This document shows positions 9,759 through 17,360 of a stretch of DNA of 64,000 nt, in pieces; the stretch's first letter is position 1; the number at the start of each line of letters is the position of its first letter. The stretch is from Actibacterium sp. (GTDB lineage: Bacteria > Pseudomonadota > Alphaproteobacteria > Rhodobacterales > Rhodobacteraceae): assembly GCA_016278325.1 (NCBI GenBank), contig JADQCB010000004.1, positions 142,500-206,499 of the forward strand, read 5' to 3'. A program made the position numbers and the translations under genes. The notes below the pieces were generated by a model, which saw only the letters and a program-made list of their open reading frames with translations, did no database searches and was not told the origin of the DNA.

Positions 9759-10139
9759 TCACAGCGTGGCCAAAACCACCCACAGAATTGCAATATAAGT
9801 CACCTGGTGGGCAAACTGATCGAGCCCGACGAGGCCCCAATACGCCTTTTCCTGTTGCCCCCAACCGAATCGCTTCAAAAGTCGCTCCTTGGTCCAGTCG
9901 ATATGATAATGGACAACGAGTTCGGCGGTCGCGCCAACAAGGATCGCGCCCCAGGCCATCGGCGACCAGCCCAGAACCGCCACGCTCAGCAACCCGTGCA
10001 GCCCGGCATGGGCGATGCCGCCCGGATGCCCGTAAGTGCCCTTGTTGGCGACCATCCAGCCCGTCTGCCATAGGAAATCCGCCAGCAGGTGCTTGATCTG
10101 GAACAACACCAGCAGGATCAGGAGCATGTGGGGCGTCAT
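9759..10139 (-). CDS. DUF3307 membrane protein
   Basis: A 126-residue protein of the DUF3307 family with hydrophobic segments and a conserved histidine-rich start (LVLFQIKHLLADFLWQTGWM), a central AHAGLHGLL and the ELVVHYHIDWTKE motif. Its molecular function is unknown. The ATG at 10139 overlaps the stop of the SulP-type gene by 4 bases, making it the last gene of a tightly coupled leftward three-gene operon. Longer frames upstream of this ATG run inside the SulP gene and are not part of it. Confidence 0.85.
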   Translation of the reverse strand: MTPHMLLILLVLFQIKHLLADFLWQTGWMVANKGTYGHPGGIAHAGLHGLLSVAVLGWSPMAWGAILVGATAELVVHYHIDWTKERLLKRFGWGQQEKAYWGLVGLDQFAHQVTYIAILWVVLATL

Positions 10140-12304
10140 GTCTGGTCTCCCAGAAGTTTGGTGGTGCGGTCGAGCCTCTCGGCCAGTGTGGCGGCAACGA
10201 TGCGGTGCAGGGCCGCTGCGAGATCGGGCGCTGATCGCGCGGCCTTGCGAACCGCCGTTTCGCTGGCGCGATACACAACCGCTTCGGTTTCGGCAATCAC
10301 GTCGGCCGTGCGCGGCAGGTCGGCATAGCTTGCGATTTCTCCAACGAGCGCGCCTGGACGCAGGACGCGCAGCCGCAGGACGCTTCCGGAATTGGTGTTG
10401 AGGTGAACGCACAGCGTGCCGCTGTCGATCAAGAAAACGTCGCCTGCCCGGTCGCCCTGGCGTATCAGCACATCGCCCTTGGAGAGGGTTTCGCGCTCAA
10501 ACAGGGCGAGCAGGCGTCGCGAGATCGCCGGGTCGCCTGTCATCTGCGTCAGCGCGCCAAGGGCGGTCTCTTCGTCATCGGAAAACGTGCCGCGCGCCAG
10601 AAGCTCTTCTTCGGCGGCTTCGAGGGCGCTATCCGCGTCGCGGGCACGGCGCAATGTCTGGCGGTTCCCGATGACAAGATCGCTGCGTGCGATCTCGGCT
10701 CCGACCGCATCGTTCATGCCGGCAAGCACGATATGGCCGTGATGCGCGGCGGCCAGACGTTCAAGCTTGCGGATCGCGGCGATTGCGGCGGCATCGATCC
10801 TGCTCACGCGCGCGAAATCGAGGATCACGGTGCGCGGCGGCGCCTCGCGCGCCAGCAGCGTGCGGATATGGGCGGTCAGGCGCACCACCGATCCGAAGAA
10901 AAGAAACCCCTGCAAGGCAACGACCGCCACCTCCCGGCCATGCGTGTCAAGATAGGCGGTGCGCGATGGCGCGCGATCCACGCTGCTGCGGCAGGCGTGC
11001 AGATCGGAAGACATGCGGATCACCGGCAGGCGGGCAGACACCACCGCAAAGATAAGCGATGCGGCCAGTATCCCGAACCCCACCGCGGCAGCGATCCCGA
11101 AGACCTGCGATATCAGGACGATCAGAACGCTGATCGACCAATCGGCAAGGCTGAGCCGGCGATATTGTGCCAGGAGCCAGTCGCGCAGGATGACCCACCC
11201 GGAATAAAGCAGCAAACCCGCCGAGATGAATTGCGGCATGTGGAGGTAAAGGCCCTCGGCGAAAGGCGCGATGACAAGGGTGGTTGCGCACATCGTCCAG
11301 ACAGGGAGCCGGTTCATTGCTCCGGGCTGTCGCGCGGCGACCGTGTTCGGTGCGTTGATATAGCTGATGCTGCTGCCGATGCTGCCGGTCAGGATATTGA
11401 CGGCCCCCGCGCGCAGCAGGGCGGGGCGGCTGTCGATGTCACGGTTGAGAATGATCTCGGATCCGGTGATATTGAGCGTGATCCCGATGAGACTGATGAA
11501 AACCGCCGACCCGGCCACGGGCAACACGAGACCGAGTGTCTCCATGTCGAATACAGAAAGCGCGGCCTGCATGTTTGCGCCCGAGAACAGGCCGAGCGAC
11601 GGAGCCGGTGCCTGAAGCAGGCCGATGGCATGGGCGGCTGCAAGGTCGACACCGAGGATCCAAAGTATGACATGTGTGCCGGCAATGCCGATCGCAAGCA
11701 TCACCACCAGCCCGGTGTTGCGCATCACCCGCGTCCCGAACACAAGCAGAAGCGCGAACCCCACCGCAAGTCCCGGCATCAAGAGCGAGCGGGTGGTGAA
11801 CGATACTGCATCAGCATGGACAAGCAGCAACGCAGAGCGCATCAGCAGGGCACCGGTCGCGGCGAGGAACCCGGTCGCCACGGGGTAGGGCAACAGGCGA
11901 ACGAACCGACCGAGATCGAAAACCGACATTGCAATCATGGCCAGCCCGGCGGCAACCGCCACGGCCCCCATGAGCATGAATGTGGCCAGAACCCCCGCCG
12001 CGGCCCCGCCAACGGTCTCGGCGCTTGTCCCGACCATCGCCAGCAGCGGCAGAAGAATGGCAATGGGGGTGTTGTGAACCACCGAAAAAACCGCGCCTGA
12101 AAAGTTGCGCCCGATGGCCAGGGCGAGTGTCGCGAGAACGCCCGTGAGCAGGAAAATGGCGACGACGGCCGGGGCCCCGCCCGACAATGAACCGGCAAAG
12201 ATCAGCGAGGAGAGGGCCGCGACCCGCGCAATGTTTTCAAAACCGACGACAGCCCCGGCCAATGCGTCATGCCGTGCCGCAGAGCGTTCCCTTCCGGCGC
12301 TCAT
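10136..12304 (-). CDS. SulP-family transporter with STAS and cyclic-nucleotide-binding domains
   Basis: A 722-residue protein in three parts: a SulP/SLC26-like membrane domain (about residues 15-420), a STAS domain (about 440-535) and a C-terminal cAMP-receptor-type domain (about 590-715). The cNBD phosphate-binding cassette GEIASYADLPRTADV keeps both the Glu and the Arg needed for cyclic-nucleotide binding. The STAS loop reads RIDAAA, lacking the phosphorylatable Ser of anti-sigma-antagonist STAS domains. The substrate cannot be told from sequence (anions such as sulfate, bicarbonate or dicarboxylates are usual for SulP). It overlaps both neighbours by 4 bases. cNMP-gated transport is inferred. 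Confidence 0.9.
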   Translation of the reverse strand: MSAGRERSAARHDALAGAVVGFENIARVAALSSLIFAGSLSGGAPAVVAIFLLTGVLATLALAIGRNFSGAVFSVVHNTPIAILLPLLAMVGTSAETVGGAAAGVLATFMLMGAVAVAAGLAMIAMSVFDLGRFVRLLPYPVATGFLAATGALLMRSALLLVHADAVSFTTRSLLMPGLAVGFALLLVFGTRVMRNTGLVVMLAIGIAGTHVILWILGVDLAAAHAIGLLQAPAPSLGLFSGANMQAALSVFDMETLGLVLPVAGSAVFISLIGITLNITGSEIILNRDIDSRPALLRAGAVNILTGSIGSSISYINAPNTVAARQPGAMNRLPVWTMCATTLVIAPFAEGLYLHMPQFISAGLLLYSGWVILRDWLLAQYRRLSLADWSISVLIVLISQVFGIAAAVGFGILAASLIFAVVSARLPVIRMSSDLHACRSSVDRAPSRTAYLDTHGREVAVVALQGFLFFGSVVRLTAHIRTLLAREAPPRTVILDFARVSRIDAAAIAAIRKLERLAAAHHGHIVLAGMNDAVGAEIARSDLVIGNRQTLRRARDADSALEAAEEELLARGTFSDDEETALGALTQMTGDPAISRRLLALFERETLSKGDVLIRQGDRAGDVFLIDSGTLCVHLNTNSGSVLRLRVLRPGALVGEIASYADLPRTADVIAETEAVVYRASETAVRKAARSAPDLAAALHRIVAATLAERLDRTTKLLGDQT

Positions 12305-13005
12305 TCGGACACGGGCCCTGCCTTCATTTTCGTGTTCGCCTCCAACAGCTTGCTCTTGACCGCCGCGTTGAGATGCTGATCGAGAAACGCGCGCATTTCA
12401 ACGTCGGATCGCGTCATCCGGCGCAGGTTGTCGCCGGACACGGAAAAGACACGTGAAGGCGCGTCTATCCGGACGCTCGCCGAGGCAGGCCCGCCTTCCA
12501 TGACGTTCATTTCGCCGATGAAACCTTCGTTGATTTCGGCGATCCGGTCGTCACCGAAATAGACGCCCGCCTTGCCTTCGCTGAGGAAATGCAGCTGCAA
12601 AACCGGCTCGCCCTCGGTGGTCAGCGCCAATCCGGGTTGCGCGTCCAGCCACAGGCCGGCGTTGAGGAACCGGCGCGCCATCGCTTTGGGCATCCCGGCC
12701 AGCCCGCGCTCGATGAGCCGCTGTTCCTCGTCATTAAATCTCAGACGATGATTGATCAGGAAAACGCGCGTTATGCCGACGAGGCTGATAGTCACCCAGA
12801 GGCACTGCATGATTGCCGCGGCCGGGTTGAAATTCGACGAAAGGCTGGTCAGGATGAAAAGCGAGCCAACCATGTTGTAGCCCGCGTAGTGATACCCGGT
12901 GCCACGCAAGAAACCCATCTGCAGCGCGATATACGCCCCCAGAAAGATGGCGACGCCGACATACCCGGCCCAGTCATAGATGCTCGTCCCGAAAAACGGC
13001 GCCAT
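12301..13005 (-). CDS. CBU_0592-type membrane protein fused to a Popeye-like cyclic-nucleotide-binding domain
   Basis: A 234-residue protein. The first 90 residues carry three hydrophobic segments of the CBU_0592-like class (DWAGYVGVAIFLGAYIALQ, then the YNMVGSLFILTSLSSNF region). Residues of about 105-215 form a cNBD-like beta-roll. Its cassette (GFIGEMNVMEGGPASASV) keeps Gly-Glu, but Ser stands where the cNMP-binding Arg would be, resembling vertebrate Popeye domains more than CRP. It is the first gene of the leftward operon with the SulP-cNBD and DUF3307 genes. A TATGAT hexamer on the coding strand at 13047-13042 could be its -10, but its -35 is weak. Function unknown. Confidence 0.82.
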   Translation of the reverse strand: MAPFFGTSIYDWAGYVGVAIFLGAYIALQMGFLRGTGYHYAGYNMVGSLFILTSLSSNFNPAAAIMQCLWVTISLVGITRVFLINHRLRFNDEEQRLIERGLAGMPKAMARRFLNAGLWLDAQPGLALTTEGEPVLQLHFLSEGKAGVYFGDDRIAEINEGFIGEMNVMEGGPASASVRIDAPSRVFSVSGDNLRRMTRSDVEMRAFLDQHLNAAVKSKLLEANTKMKAGPVSE

Positions 13006-13226
13006 TCATTCTCCCCGAATGTCGCCCTCGGGCAACAGCGCATCATAAGATGACACCATCCTCTGCCACATGGTATTTTTTCTTGCAAGGCCGGTGCGCG
13101 AGAGGGGGGGCAGCCATCAGGGTCGCGTTGCGTTGCGTCCCTGCGCAGCGCGGTGCGCCATCGCCTGCGGAACCGGCGGATAATGCGGCAATGCCCTGCC
13201 ACCGGGGCGGCTTGCAGGTCGGCGTG

Positions 13227-13391
13227 TTACTCCTCGATCAGGTGGCGGACGACGGCGTGCAGCACGGCCTCGTCTCGGCACGGCGCGCTGTCGGTCGGCG
13301 CGGGTGCCGGTGTCGATCATGTCGCTGATGCCCGCCACCTCGGGCAGCGACGAGAAGATTTCGGCATCTTCGGCCACCAGATCGCTGGCCA
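13227..13391 (-). pseudogene. Remnant of a YbdK-like carboxylate-amine ligase C-terminus
   Basis: Reading leftward, DLVAEDAEIFSSLPEVAG and IDTGTRADRQ are followed, after a frame change, by DEAVLHAVVRHLIEE and a TAA stop (13229-13227). Together this resembles the C-terminal end of GCS2/YbdK carboxylate-amine ligases, which end in a TSADRQ-type motif and a VVxxLIEE helix. Everything upstream is missing, so it is a broken tail. Assignment is by motif memory only; the frameshift and truncation are directly visible. Confidence 0.4.
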
Positions 13392-13430
13392 GCCCACCGC
13401 TTGTTCAGTGTTTTCCGCTCAAGGCCGTGC

Positions 13431-13445
13431 TTTTGCGACAGTGCC
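13431..13445 (+). mobile_element. Solo IS6-family-like terminal inverted repeat
   Basis: TTTTGCGACAGTGCC at 13431-13445 matches the outer end of IS6/IS26-type elements (TTTGCAACAGTGCC) with one substitution. No transposase and no partner repeat were found nearby. It sits between a broken ligase tail and a broken azoreductase gene, the place where an excised or decayed element would be expected. A chance match cannot be excluded for so short a motif. Confidence 0.35.
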
Positions 13446-13576
13446 GAGGGGCTTCCCCATACCGGGATGATGCTTCCGTCCGTGGTCAGCGCAGTGGCTG
13501 CCACATCATGCCTGGTCCAAATGCGATGCCCGAGTGCCTATCTGATCAGCGCGCTCAGACAGCAGGTGCCTGGCAG

Positions 13577-13783
13577 CGAGGCGGCAAACGCGCGATCGTC
13601 GCCTACACGTCGGACGGCACGAAGTTCGGCTCCGAGATCGACTTCGCCTCGGGGTATCTGCGCCACGTTCTCGGCTTTTTCGGCATCACCGATATCGAGT
13701 TCGTCGCCGCCGATGCGATGGCCTTCGGCGCCGAAGATGCCATCGCGCGGGGCGAAGCCGCCGTCGACGCACTGGCCGCCTGA
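13577..13783 (+). pseudogene. azoR: Truncated FMN-dependent NADH-azoreductase (C-terminal third)
   Basis: The frame reads GGKRAIVAYTSDGTKFGSEI, then DFASGYLRHVLGFFGITDIE and FVAADAMAFGAEDA, to a TGA at 13781-13783. This is the characteristic C-terminal end of AzoR flavodoxin-fold azoreductases, including the RHVLGFxGITD motif. The N-terminal two thirds, with the FMN-binding start, are absent: upstream sequence shows no AzoR similarity and includes the IS6-like terminal repeat. It is therefore a gene remnant, probably left by an insertion/deletion event. Confidence 0.75.
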
Positions 13784-14056
13784 TCTGCCATTACGCCCGA
13801 TTGCGTGGCCGCGCACCGCCGCGGCCACCTTCAATCCGGGGCAGATCTGATGCACCGGCTGATCCCATCGGCATCGATCCCCGAAGGTCTGACGATCGCG
13901 CGCGAGCACGCAACGCGATCATGAGCAAGTAAATCCGGCCAGTTCCCGCGCGAAATGAATCGACTTTTCGACGCCCTGTCCAGATTCAGCCATAGCTCCG
14001 ATGTCGGGGCGAAAATGGGCTTGTCCCGACGGTTCAGGTCGCCGTAACCATTTCCG

Positions 14057-14083
14057 TGTGCCGCCGAAACGGCACGCTTTTTC
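14057..14083 (+). terminator. Orphan Rho-independent terminator
   Basis: GTGCCG (14059-14064) and CGGCAC (14071-14076) form a 6-bp stem with loop CCGAAA, extended by a G-C and a U-G pair, followed by five T at 14079-14083. The 13784-14151 gap holds no gene. A second possible hairpin (GTCGGG 14003-14008 with CCCGAC 14025-14030) lies just upstream. It may be left over from the azoR unit, or end a small non-coding transcript. Nothing else was recognised in this gap. Confidence 0.6.
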
Positions 14084-14151
14084 CCTGCTGCGGACCGATT
14101 GTCGCCCGGGAATGATGCTTCACTCCGGGCGCAGGGCAAGAACGAGGCTGA

Positions 14152-14880
14152 ATGATGGACAAAGACCTTTCCGGTGATCGCGCGCCGCGCTGGATCACCC
14201 TGTCGCCGCGGATCCTGGCCGGGGGCGTGGCCGCGGCGGTGGCGCTGTTGGCGTTTGCCGGATTGGCCGTGAACCTTGCGCCGCTTGCGATCGAGCACCC
14301 CTCGAAGGGAATGCTGTTCCTTCTCAACCAGTTCCAGGTGGATGGCGAGGGAAACATTCCGGCCTGGGTTTCCTCGATGCTGTTCCTGGCCAATGGGGTG
14401 CTTCTTGCGCTGATCGGCGCGGCCGAGCGCGGCGGCGTCACGCGCAGGCTGGGCTGGGCCTGCCTGTCCGCGATTTTCATCCTGCTCTCGATCGACGAGG
14501 CGGTGTCGCTGCATGAGCCCGCCGGCCGCGCTTTCTGGCGCCTGACGGGGCTGGGCGGTGACGGCACCTTTGCCTGGCTGATTCCGGCGGTTCCCGTTGT
14601 CCTGTGCATGGGGCTGGTCTTTCTGCGGCTCATCATCGGATTGCCGCGGCGCACGCGCGTGATGATCGTGCTTGCCGGCGCGATCTTCCTTTCCGGCGCC
14701 ATGGGGTTCGAGGTCGTGGGCTGGTCCGTCGGCCGCGATCCGGACCGCTGGGACTGGGCCTATCAGATGAGCACGCTTGCCGAAGAAGTGCTTGAACTTG
14801 CCGGCCAGGCGCTGTTTTTCCATGCGCTCGTCGATTACCTTGCGCGAATTGGCGTGAAGCTGCGGTTCGGCGCCCGCTGA
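14152..14880 (+). CDS. Polytopic membrane protein of unknown function
   Basis: A 242-residue protein with about six hydrophobic segments (ILAGGVAAAVALLAFAGLAV, SMLFLANGVLLALIG, LSAIFILLSIDEAVSLHE, AWLIPAVPVVLCMGLVFLRL, VMIVLAGAIFLSGAMGFEVV, and one near the C-terminus). Acidic and His residues fall inside or beside membrane segments (IDEAVSLHE; the AEEVLE-containing last helix). No family was recognised with confidence. ATG 14152 follows GAGG by 5 bases. It stands alone after the scar region and before the fumarylacetoacetase operon. Confidence 0.8.
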   Translation: MMDKDLSGDRAPRWITLSPRILAGGVAAAVALLAFAGLAVNLAPLAIEHPSKGMLFLLNQFQVDGEGNIPAWVSSMLFLANGVLLALIGAAERGGVTRRLGWACLSAIFILLSIDEAVSLHEPAGRAFWRLTGLGGDGTFAWLIPAVPVVLCMGLVFLRLIIGLPRRTRVMIVLAGAIFLSGAMGFEVVGWSVGRDPDRWDWAYQMSTLAEEVLELAGQALFFHALVDYLARIGVKLRFGAR

Positions 14881-14918
14881 TCCCGACCGTCCCGCGAATC
14901 GGGGTTGGAGCGGCCGGA

Positions 14919-14946
14919 CAATTTCGTTACAAATGCAACGAAATTG
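14919..14946. promoter_or_regulatory. 28-bp perfect palindrome upstream of fumarylacetoacetase (putative operator)
   Basis: CAATTTCGTT (14919-14928) and AACGAAATTG (14937-14946) are perfect 10-bp arms around an 8-base spacer, ending 14 bases before the start codon at 14961. Its AT-rich composition stands out from the GC-rich surroundings. The size and dyad fit a repressor operator for a tyrosine/homogentisate catabolic operon (MarR, IclR or TetR type regulators are known for this pathway). The regulator is not in the window. Confidence 0.6.
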
Positions 14947-14960
14947 CGGGAGCGGATACC

Positions 14961-16232
14961 ATGATGATTGCGAGCTGGGTCGAAAGCGCGAATCTGGCCG
15001 AGGGGGGCTTCCCCCTCAACAACCTGCCATTGGGGGTCTGTTCGGCCAAAGACGGGCCGCGCCGGTGTTGCGTGGCACTGGGCGATCAGGTGATCCTGAT
15101 GGACGTGCTCGACTCCGCCGGGCTGTTGCCCGACGCGGCGAAGGGCCTGTTCACGGCCGGCACGTGGAACGCCGTCATCGCCAGGGGCGACGGATTGTGG
15201 AACCAGGTGCGCGAAAGGCTGATCGCGCTGTTTCGCACCGAGGGTCTGCCCGATCTGCGTGAAGATACGCGGCTGCGGGCCGAAGCGCTTGTGCCGATGG
15301 CCGACATTGCCTTGCACATGCCGTTCGACGTGGTCGAATACACCGATTTCTATGCCGGGCGGCACCATGCCTCGAATGTGGGCACCATGTTTCGCGGCCC
15401 CGAAAACGCGCTGCCGCCGAACTGGCTGCACATGCCGATCGGCTATAACGGGCGCGCATCGTCGGTGGTGGTATCGGGCCGCGGGGTGCGCCGCCCCTGG
15501 GGGCAACTGAAGGGCAAGGACCAGGACGCGCCGATCTTCGCGCCCTCGCGCCGCTTCGATTTCGAACTGGAAATGGGCGCGATCGTCGGGCCGCCCTCGG
15601 ACGGGCCGGTCACGGTGGCCGAGGCCGACGACATGATCTTCGGCTACGTTCTGCTGAACGACTGGTCGGCGCGCGACATACAGGCGTGGGAATATGTGCC
15701 GCTGGGGCCGTTCCAGGCCAAGGCCACGGCGACCACGATCAGTCCCTGGATCGTCACCAAGGCCGCGCTGGAGCCGTTTCGCTGCGATGCGCCGGCGCGC
15801 GAGCTGCCGCTTTTGCCGCATCTGCGGGATGTGGGACCGGCGAATTACGATATCGCGCTGGAGGTGGCGCTGGCCCCCGAAGGCGGGGCCGAGACCACGA
15901 TCAGCCGCTCCAACGCGCGCGAGCTGTATTATTCGCCCGCCCAGCAACTGGCGCATCACACGACCTGCGGCTGTCCGATGCGCAGCGGCGATCTGCTGGG
16001 GTCGGGCACGATCTCGGGGGCGGAAAGGGACAGCCGCGGCTCGTTGCTGGAACTGAGCTGGGGCGGTGAGACGCCGGTGGAATTGCCCGGCGGTGGCACC
16101 CGCACCTTCCTTGAGGACGGTGATACGCTGACCCTGCGCGGATACGCGCAGGGCGATGGCTATCGCATCGGGTTCGGCGATTGCGCGGGGCAGGTTCTGC
16201 CGGCGCTCGACGATCCGTACAAACGCAACTGA
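14961..16232 (+). CDS. fahA: Fumarylacetoacetase
   Basis: A 423-residue enzyme hydrolysing 4-fumarylacetoacetate to fumarate and acetoacetate, the last step of tyrosine/homogentisate degradation. The family signatures are intact: metal Asp and catalytic His in YTDFYAGRHHASNVGTMF, metal Glu pair in FELEMGAIVG, Asp and Lys/Arg region in LNDWSARDIQAWEYVPLG, and GSGTISG near the C-terminus. Length matches the eukaryotic/proteobacterial FAH class. It is followed 11 bases later by an MBL-fold gene. The 28-bp palindrome just upstream probably controls both. Confidence 0.95.
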   Translation: MMIASWVESANLAEGGFPLNNLPLGVCSAKDGPRRCCVALGDQVILMDVLDSAGLLPDAAKGLFTAGTWNAVIARGDGLWNQVRERLIALFRTEGLPDLREDTRLRAEALVPMADIALHMPFDVVEYTDFYAGRHHASNVGTMFRGPENALPPNWLHMPIGYNGRASSVVVSGRGVRRPWGQLKGKDQDAPIFAPSRRFDFELEMGAIVGPPSDGPVTVAEADDMIFGYVLLNDWSARDIQAWEYVPLGPFQAKATATTISPWIVTKAALEPFRCDAPARELPLLPHLRDVGPANYDIALEVALAPEGGAETTISRSNARELYYSPAQQLAHHTTCGCPMRSGDLLGSGTISGAERDSRGSLLELSWGGETPVELPGGGTRTFLEDGDTLTLRGYAQGDGYRIGFGDCAGQVLPALDDPYKRN

Positions 16233-16243
16233 AAGGGGCTGAC

Positions 16244-17194
16244 ATGGCCAAGGCATTCGCGTCGCAAGGCGACATGAGCGAGAAGACGACCAGTTTCACC
16301 GAGGTGGGCCGCGGGCTCTGGGCCTTCACGGCCGAGGGCGATCCGAATTCCGGTGTCATCATCGGTGATGACTCGGTGATGGTGATCGAGGCGCAGGCCA
16401 CCCCGCGCCTCGGGAACAAGGTGATCGAGGAAATCCGCAAGGTCACCGACAAGCCGATCACCCACCTGGCGCTGACCCATTACCACGCGGTCCGGGTTCT
16501 GGGGGCCTCGGCCTTCGGGGCGCCGCAGATCATCATGTCCGATACCGCGCGCGCGATGGTCGTGGAACGCGGGCAAGAGGACTGGGACAGCGAGTTCCAG
16601 CGTTTTCCGCGCCTGTTCGAGGGGCATGAAAGCATCCCCGGCCTGACCTGGCCGACGACGACATTCTCGGACCGGATGAGTGTCTATCTTGGCAAACGCC
16701 GCGTGGACATCCTGCATCCGGGCCGGGCGCATACCGCGGGCGACGCGGTCATCTGGGTTCCGGACGAGCAGGTGATGTTCACCGGCGATATCGTCGAGTA
16801 TCACTCGGCCTGCTACTGCGGCGACGGGCATTTCGGCGATTGGGGCGACACGCTGGACCAGATCGCCTGGTTCAACCCGCAAAGCATCGCGCCCGGCCGG
16901 GGCGATGCGCTGGTGGGCCCCGACAAGGTGCATGAGGCGATCGAGAATACCCGCGATTTCGTGGAAAGCACCTATCGCCCGGTCGAACGGGTCGCCGCGC
17001 GGGGCGGATCGCTGAAAGAGGCGTGGGATGCCTGCCGCGCCGAATGCGATCCCAAGTTCGCCGATTACGCGATCTATGAACATTGCCTGCCCTTCAACGT
17101 GGCCCGCGCCTATGACGAGGCCCGCGGCATCGACACCCCGCGAATCTGGACGGCCGCCCGCGACATGGAGATGTGGGAGCAGTTGCAGGGCTAG
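16244..17194 (+). CDS. MBL-fold metallo-hydrolase with altered metal motif
   Basis: A 316-residue beta-lactamase-fold protein. Where classical members have HxHxDH, this one reads LTHYHAVRVLG, so the Asp and third His are Val and Arg. Later elements survive (HPGRAHTAGDAVIW, MFTGDIVEYHSACYCGDGHFGDWG). ATG 16244 is preferred, with GAAAGGGG 6-13 bases upstream. It follows fahA by 11 bases in a probable operon, suggesting a role in aromatic amino-acid catabolism (for example, hydrolysis of a thioester or lactone), but no substrate can be assigned. One zinc site may be lost. Confidence 0.82.
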   Translation: MAKAFASQGDMSEKTTSFTEVGRGLWAFTAEGDPNSGVIIGDDSVMVIEAQATPRLGNKVIEEIRKVTDKPITHLALTHYHAVRVLGASAFGAPQIIMSDTARAMVVERGQEDWDSEFQRFPRLFEGHESIPGLTWPTTTFSDRMSVYLGKRRVDILHPGRAHTAGDAVIWVPDEQVMFTGDIVEYHSACYCGDGHFGDWGDTLDQIAWFNPQSIAPGRGDALVGPDKVHEAIENTRDFVESTYRPVERVAARGGSLKEAWDACRAECDPKFADYAIYEHCLPFNVARAYDEARGIDTPRIWTAARDMEMWEQLQG

Positions 17195-17273
17195 GGTTTT
17201 CCGGCAGGCGCGTGTGTCGAAGGGCTGATCGCGCCTGTCCCTGCCTGCACGAACACGCAACCCCGCATGGGGG

Positions 17274-17302
17274 TTGGCATGACAGCCGCGCGGTGCTAGG
17301 TC
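17274..17302 (+). promoter_or_regulatory. Sigma-70-type promoter of the cysS leader
   Basis: TTGGCA at 17274-17279, a 17-base spacer and TAGGTC at 17297-17302. The expected transcription start (6-7 bases downstream) coincides with the A of the leader-peptide ATG at 17309, implying a leaderless leader ORF. Confidence 0.55.
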
Positions 17303-17308
17303 ATGGCT

Positions 17309-17353
17309 ATGACCCGTGGCGCCATCATCCGCTGCTGCATTATTACCCGCTGA
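17309..17353 (+). CDS. Cysteine-codon leader peptide upstream of cysS
   Basis: A 14-codon [17 protein letters not shown], ending in TGA at 17351-17353. Two consecutive Cys codons (TGC TGC, 17333-17338) lie 86 bases upstream of the start of cysteinyl-tRNA synthetase. Tandem codons for the cognate amino acid are the hallmark of attenuation leaders. Cysteine is rare in proteins, so CC in a random 14-mer is unlikely. The ORF starts at the predicted transcription start, as leaderless leaders do, and is followed by alternative RNA pairings. Identification is from sequence only. Confidence 0.6.
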   Translation: MTRGAIIRCCIITR

Positions 17354-17360
17354 CATTCGT

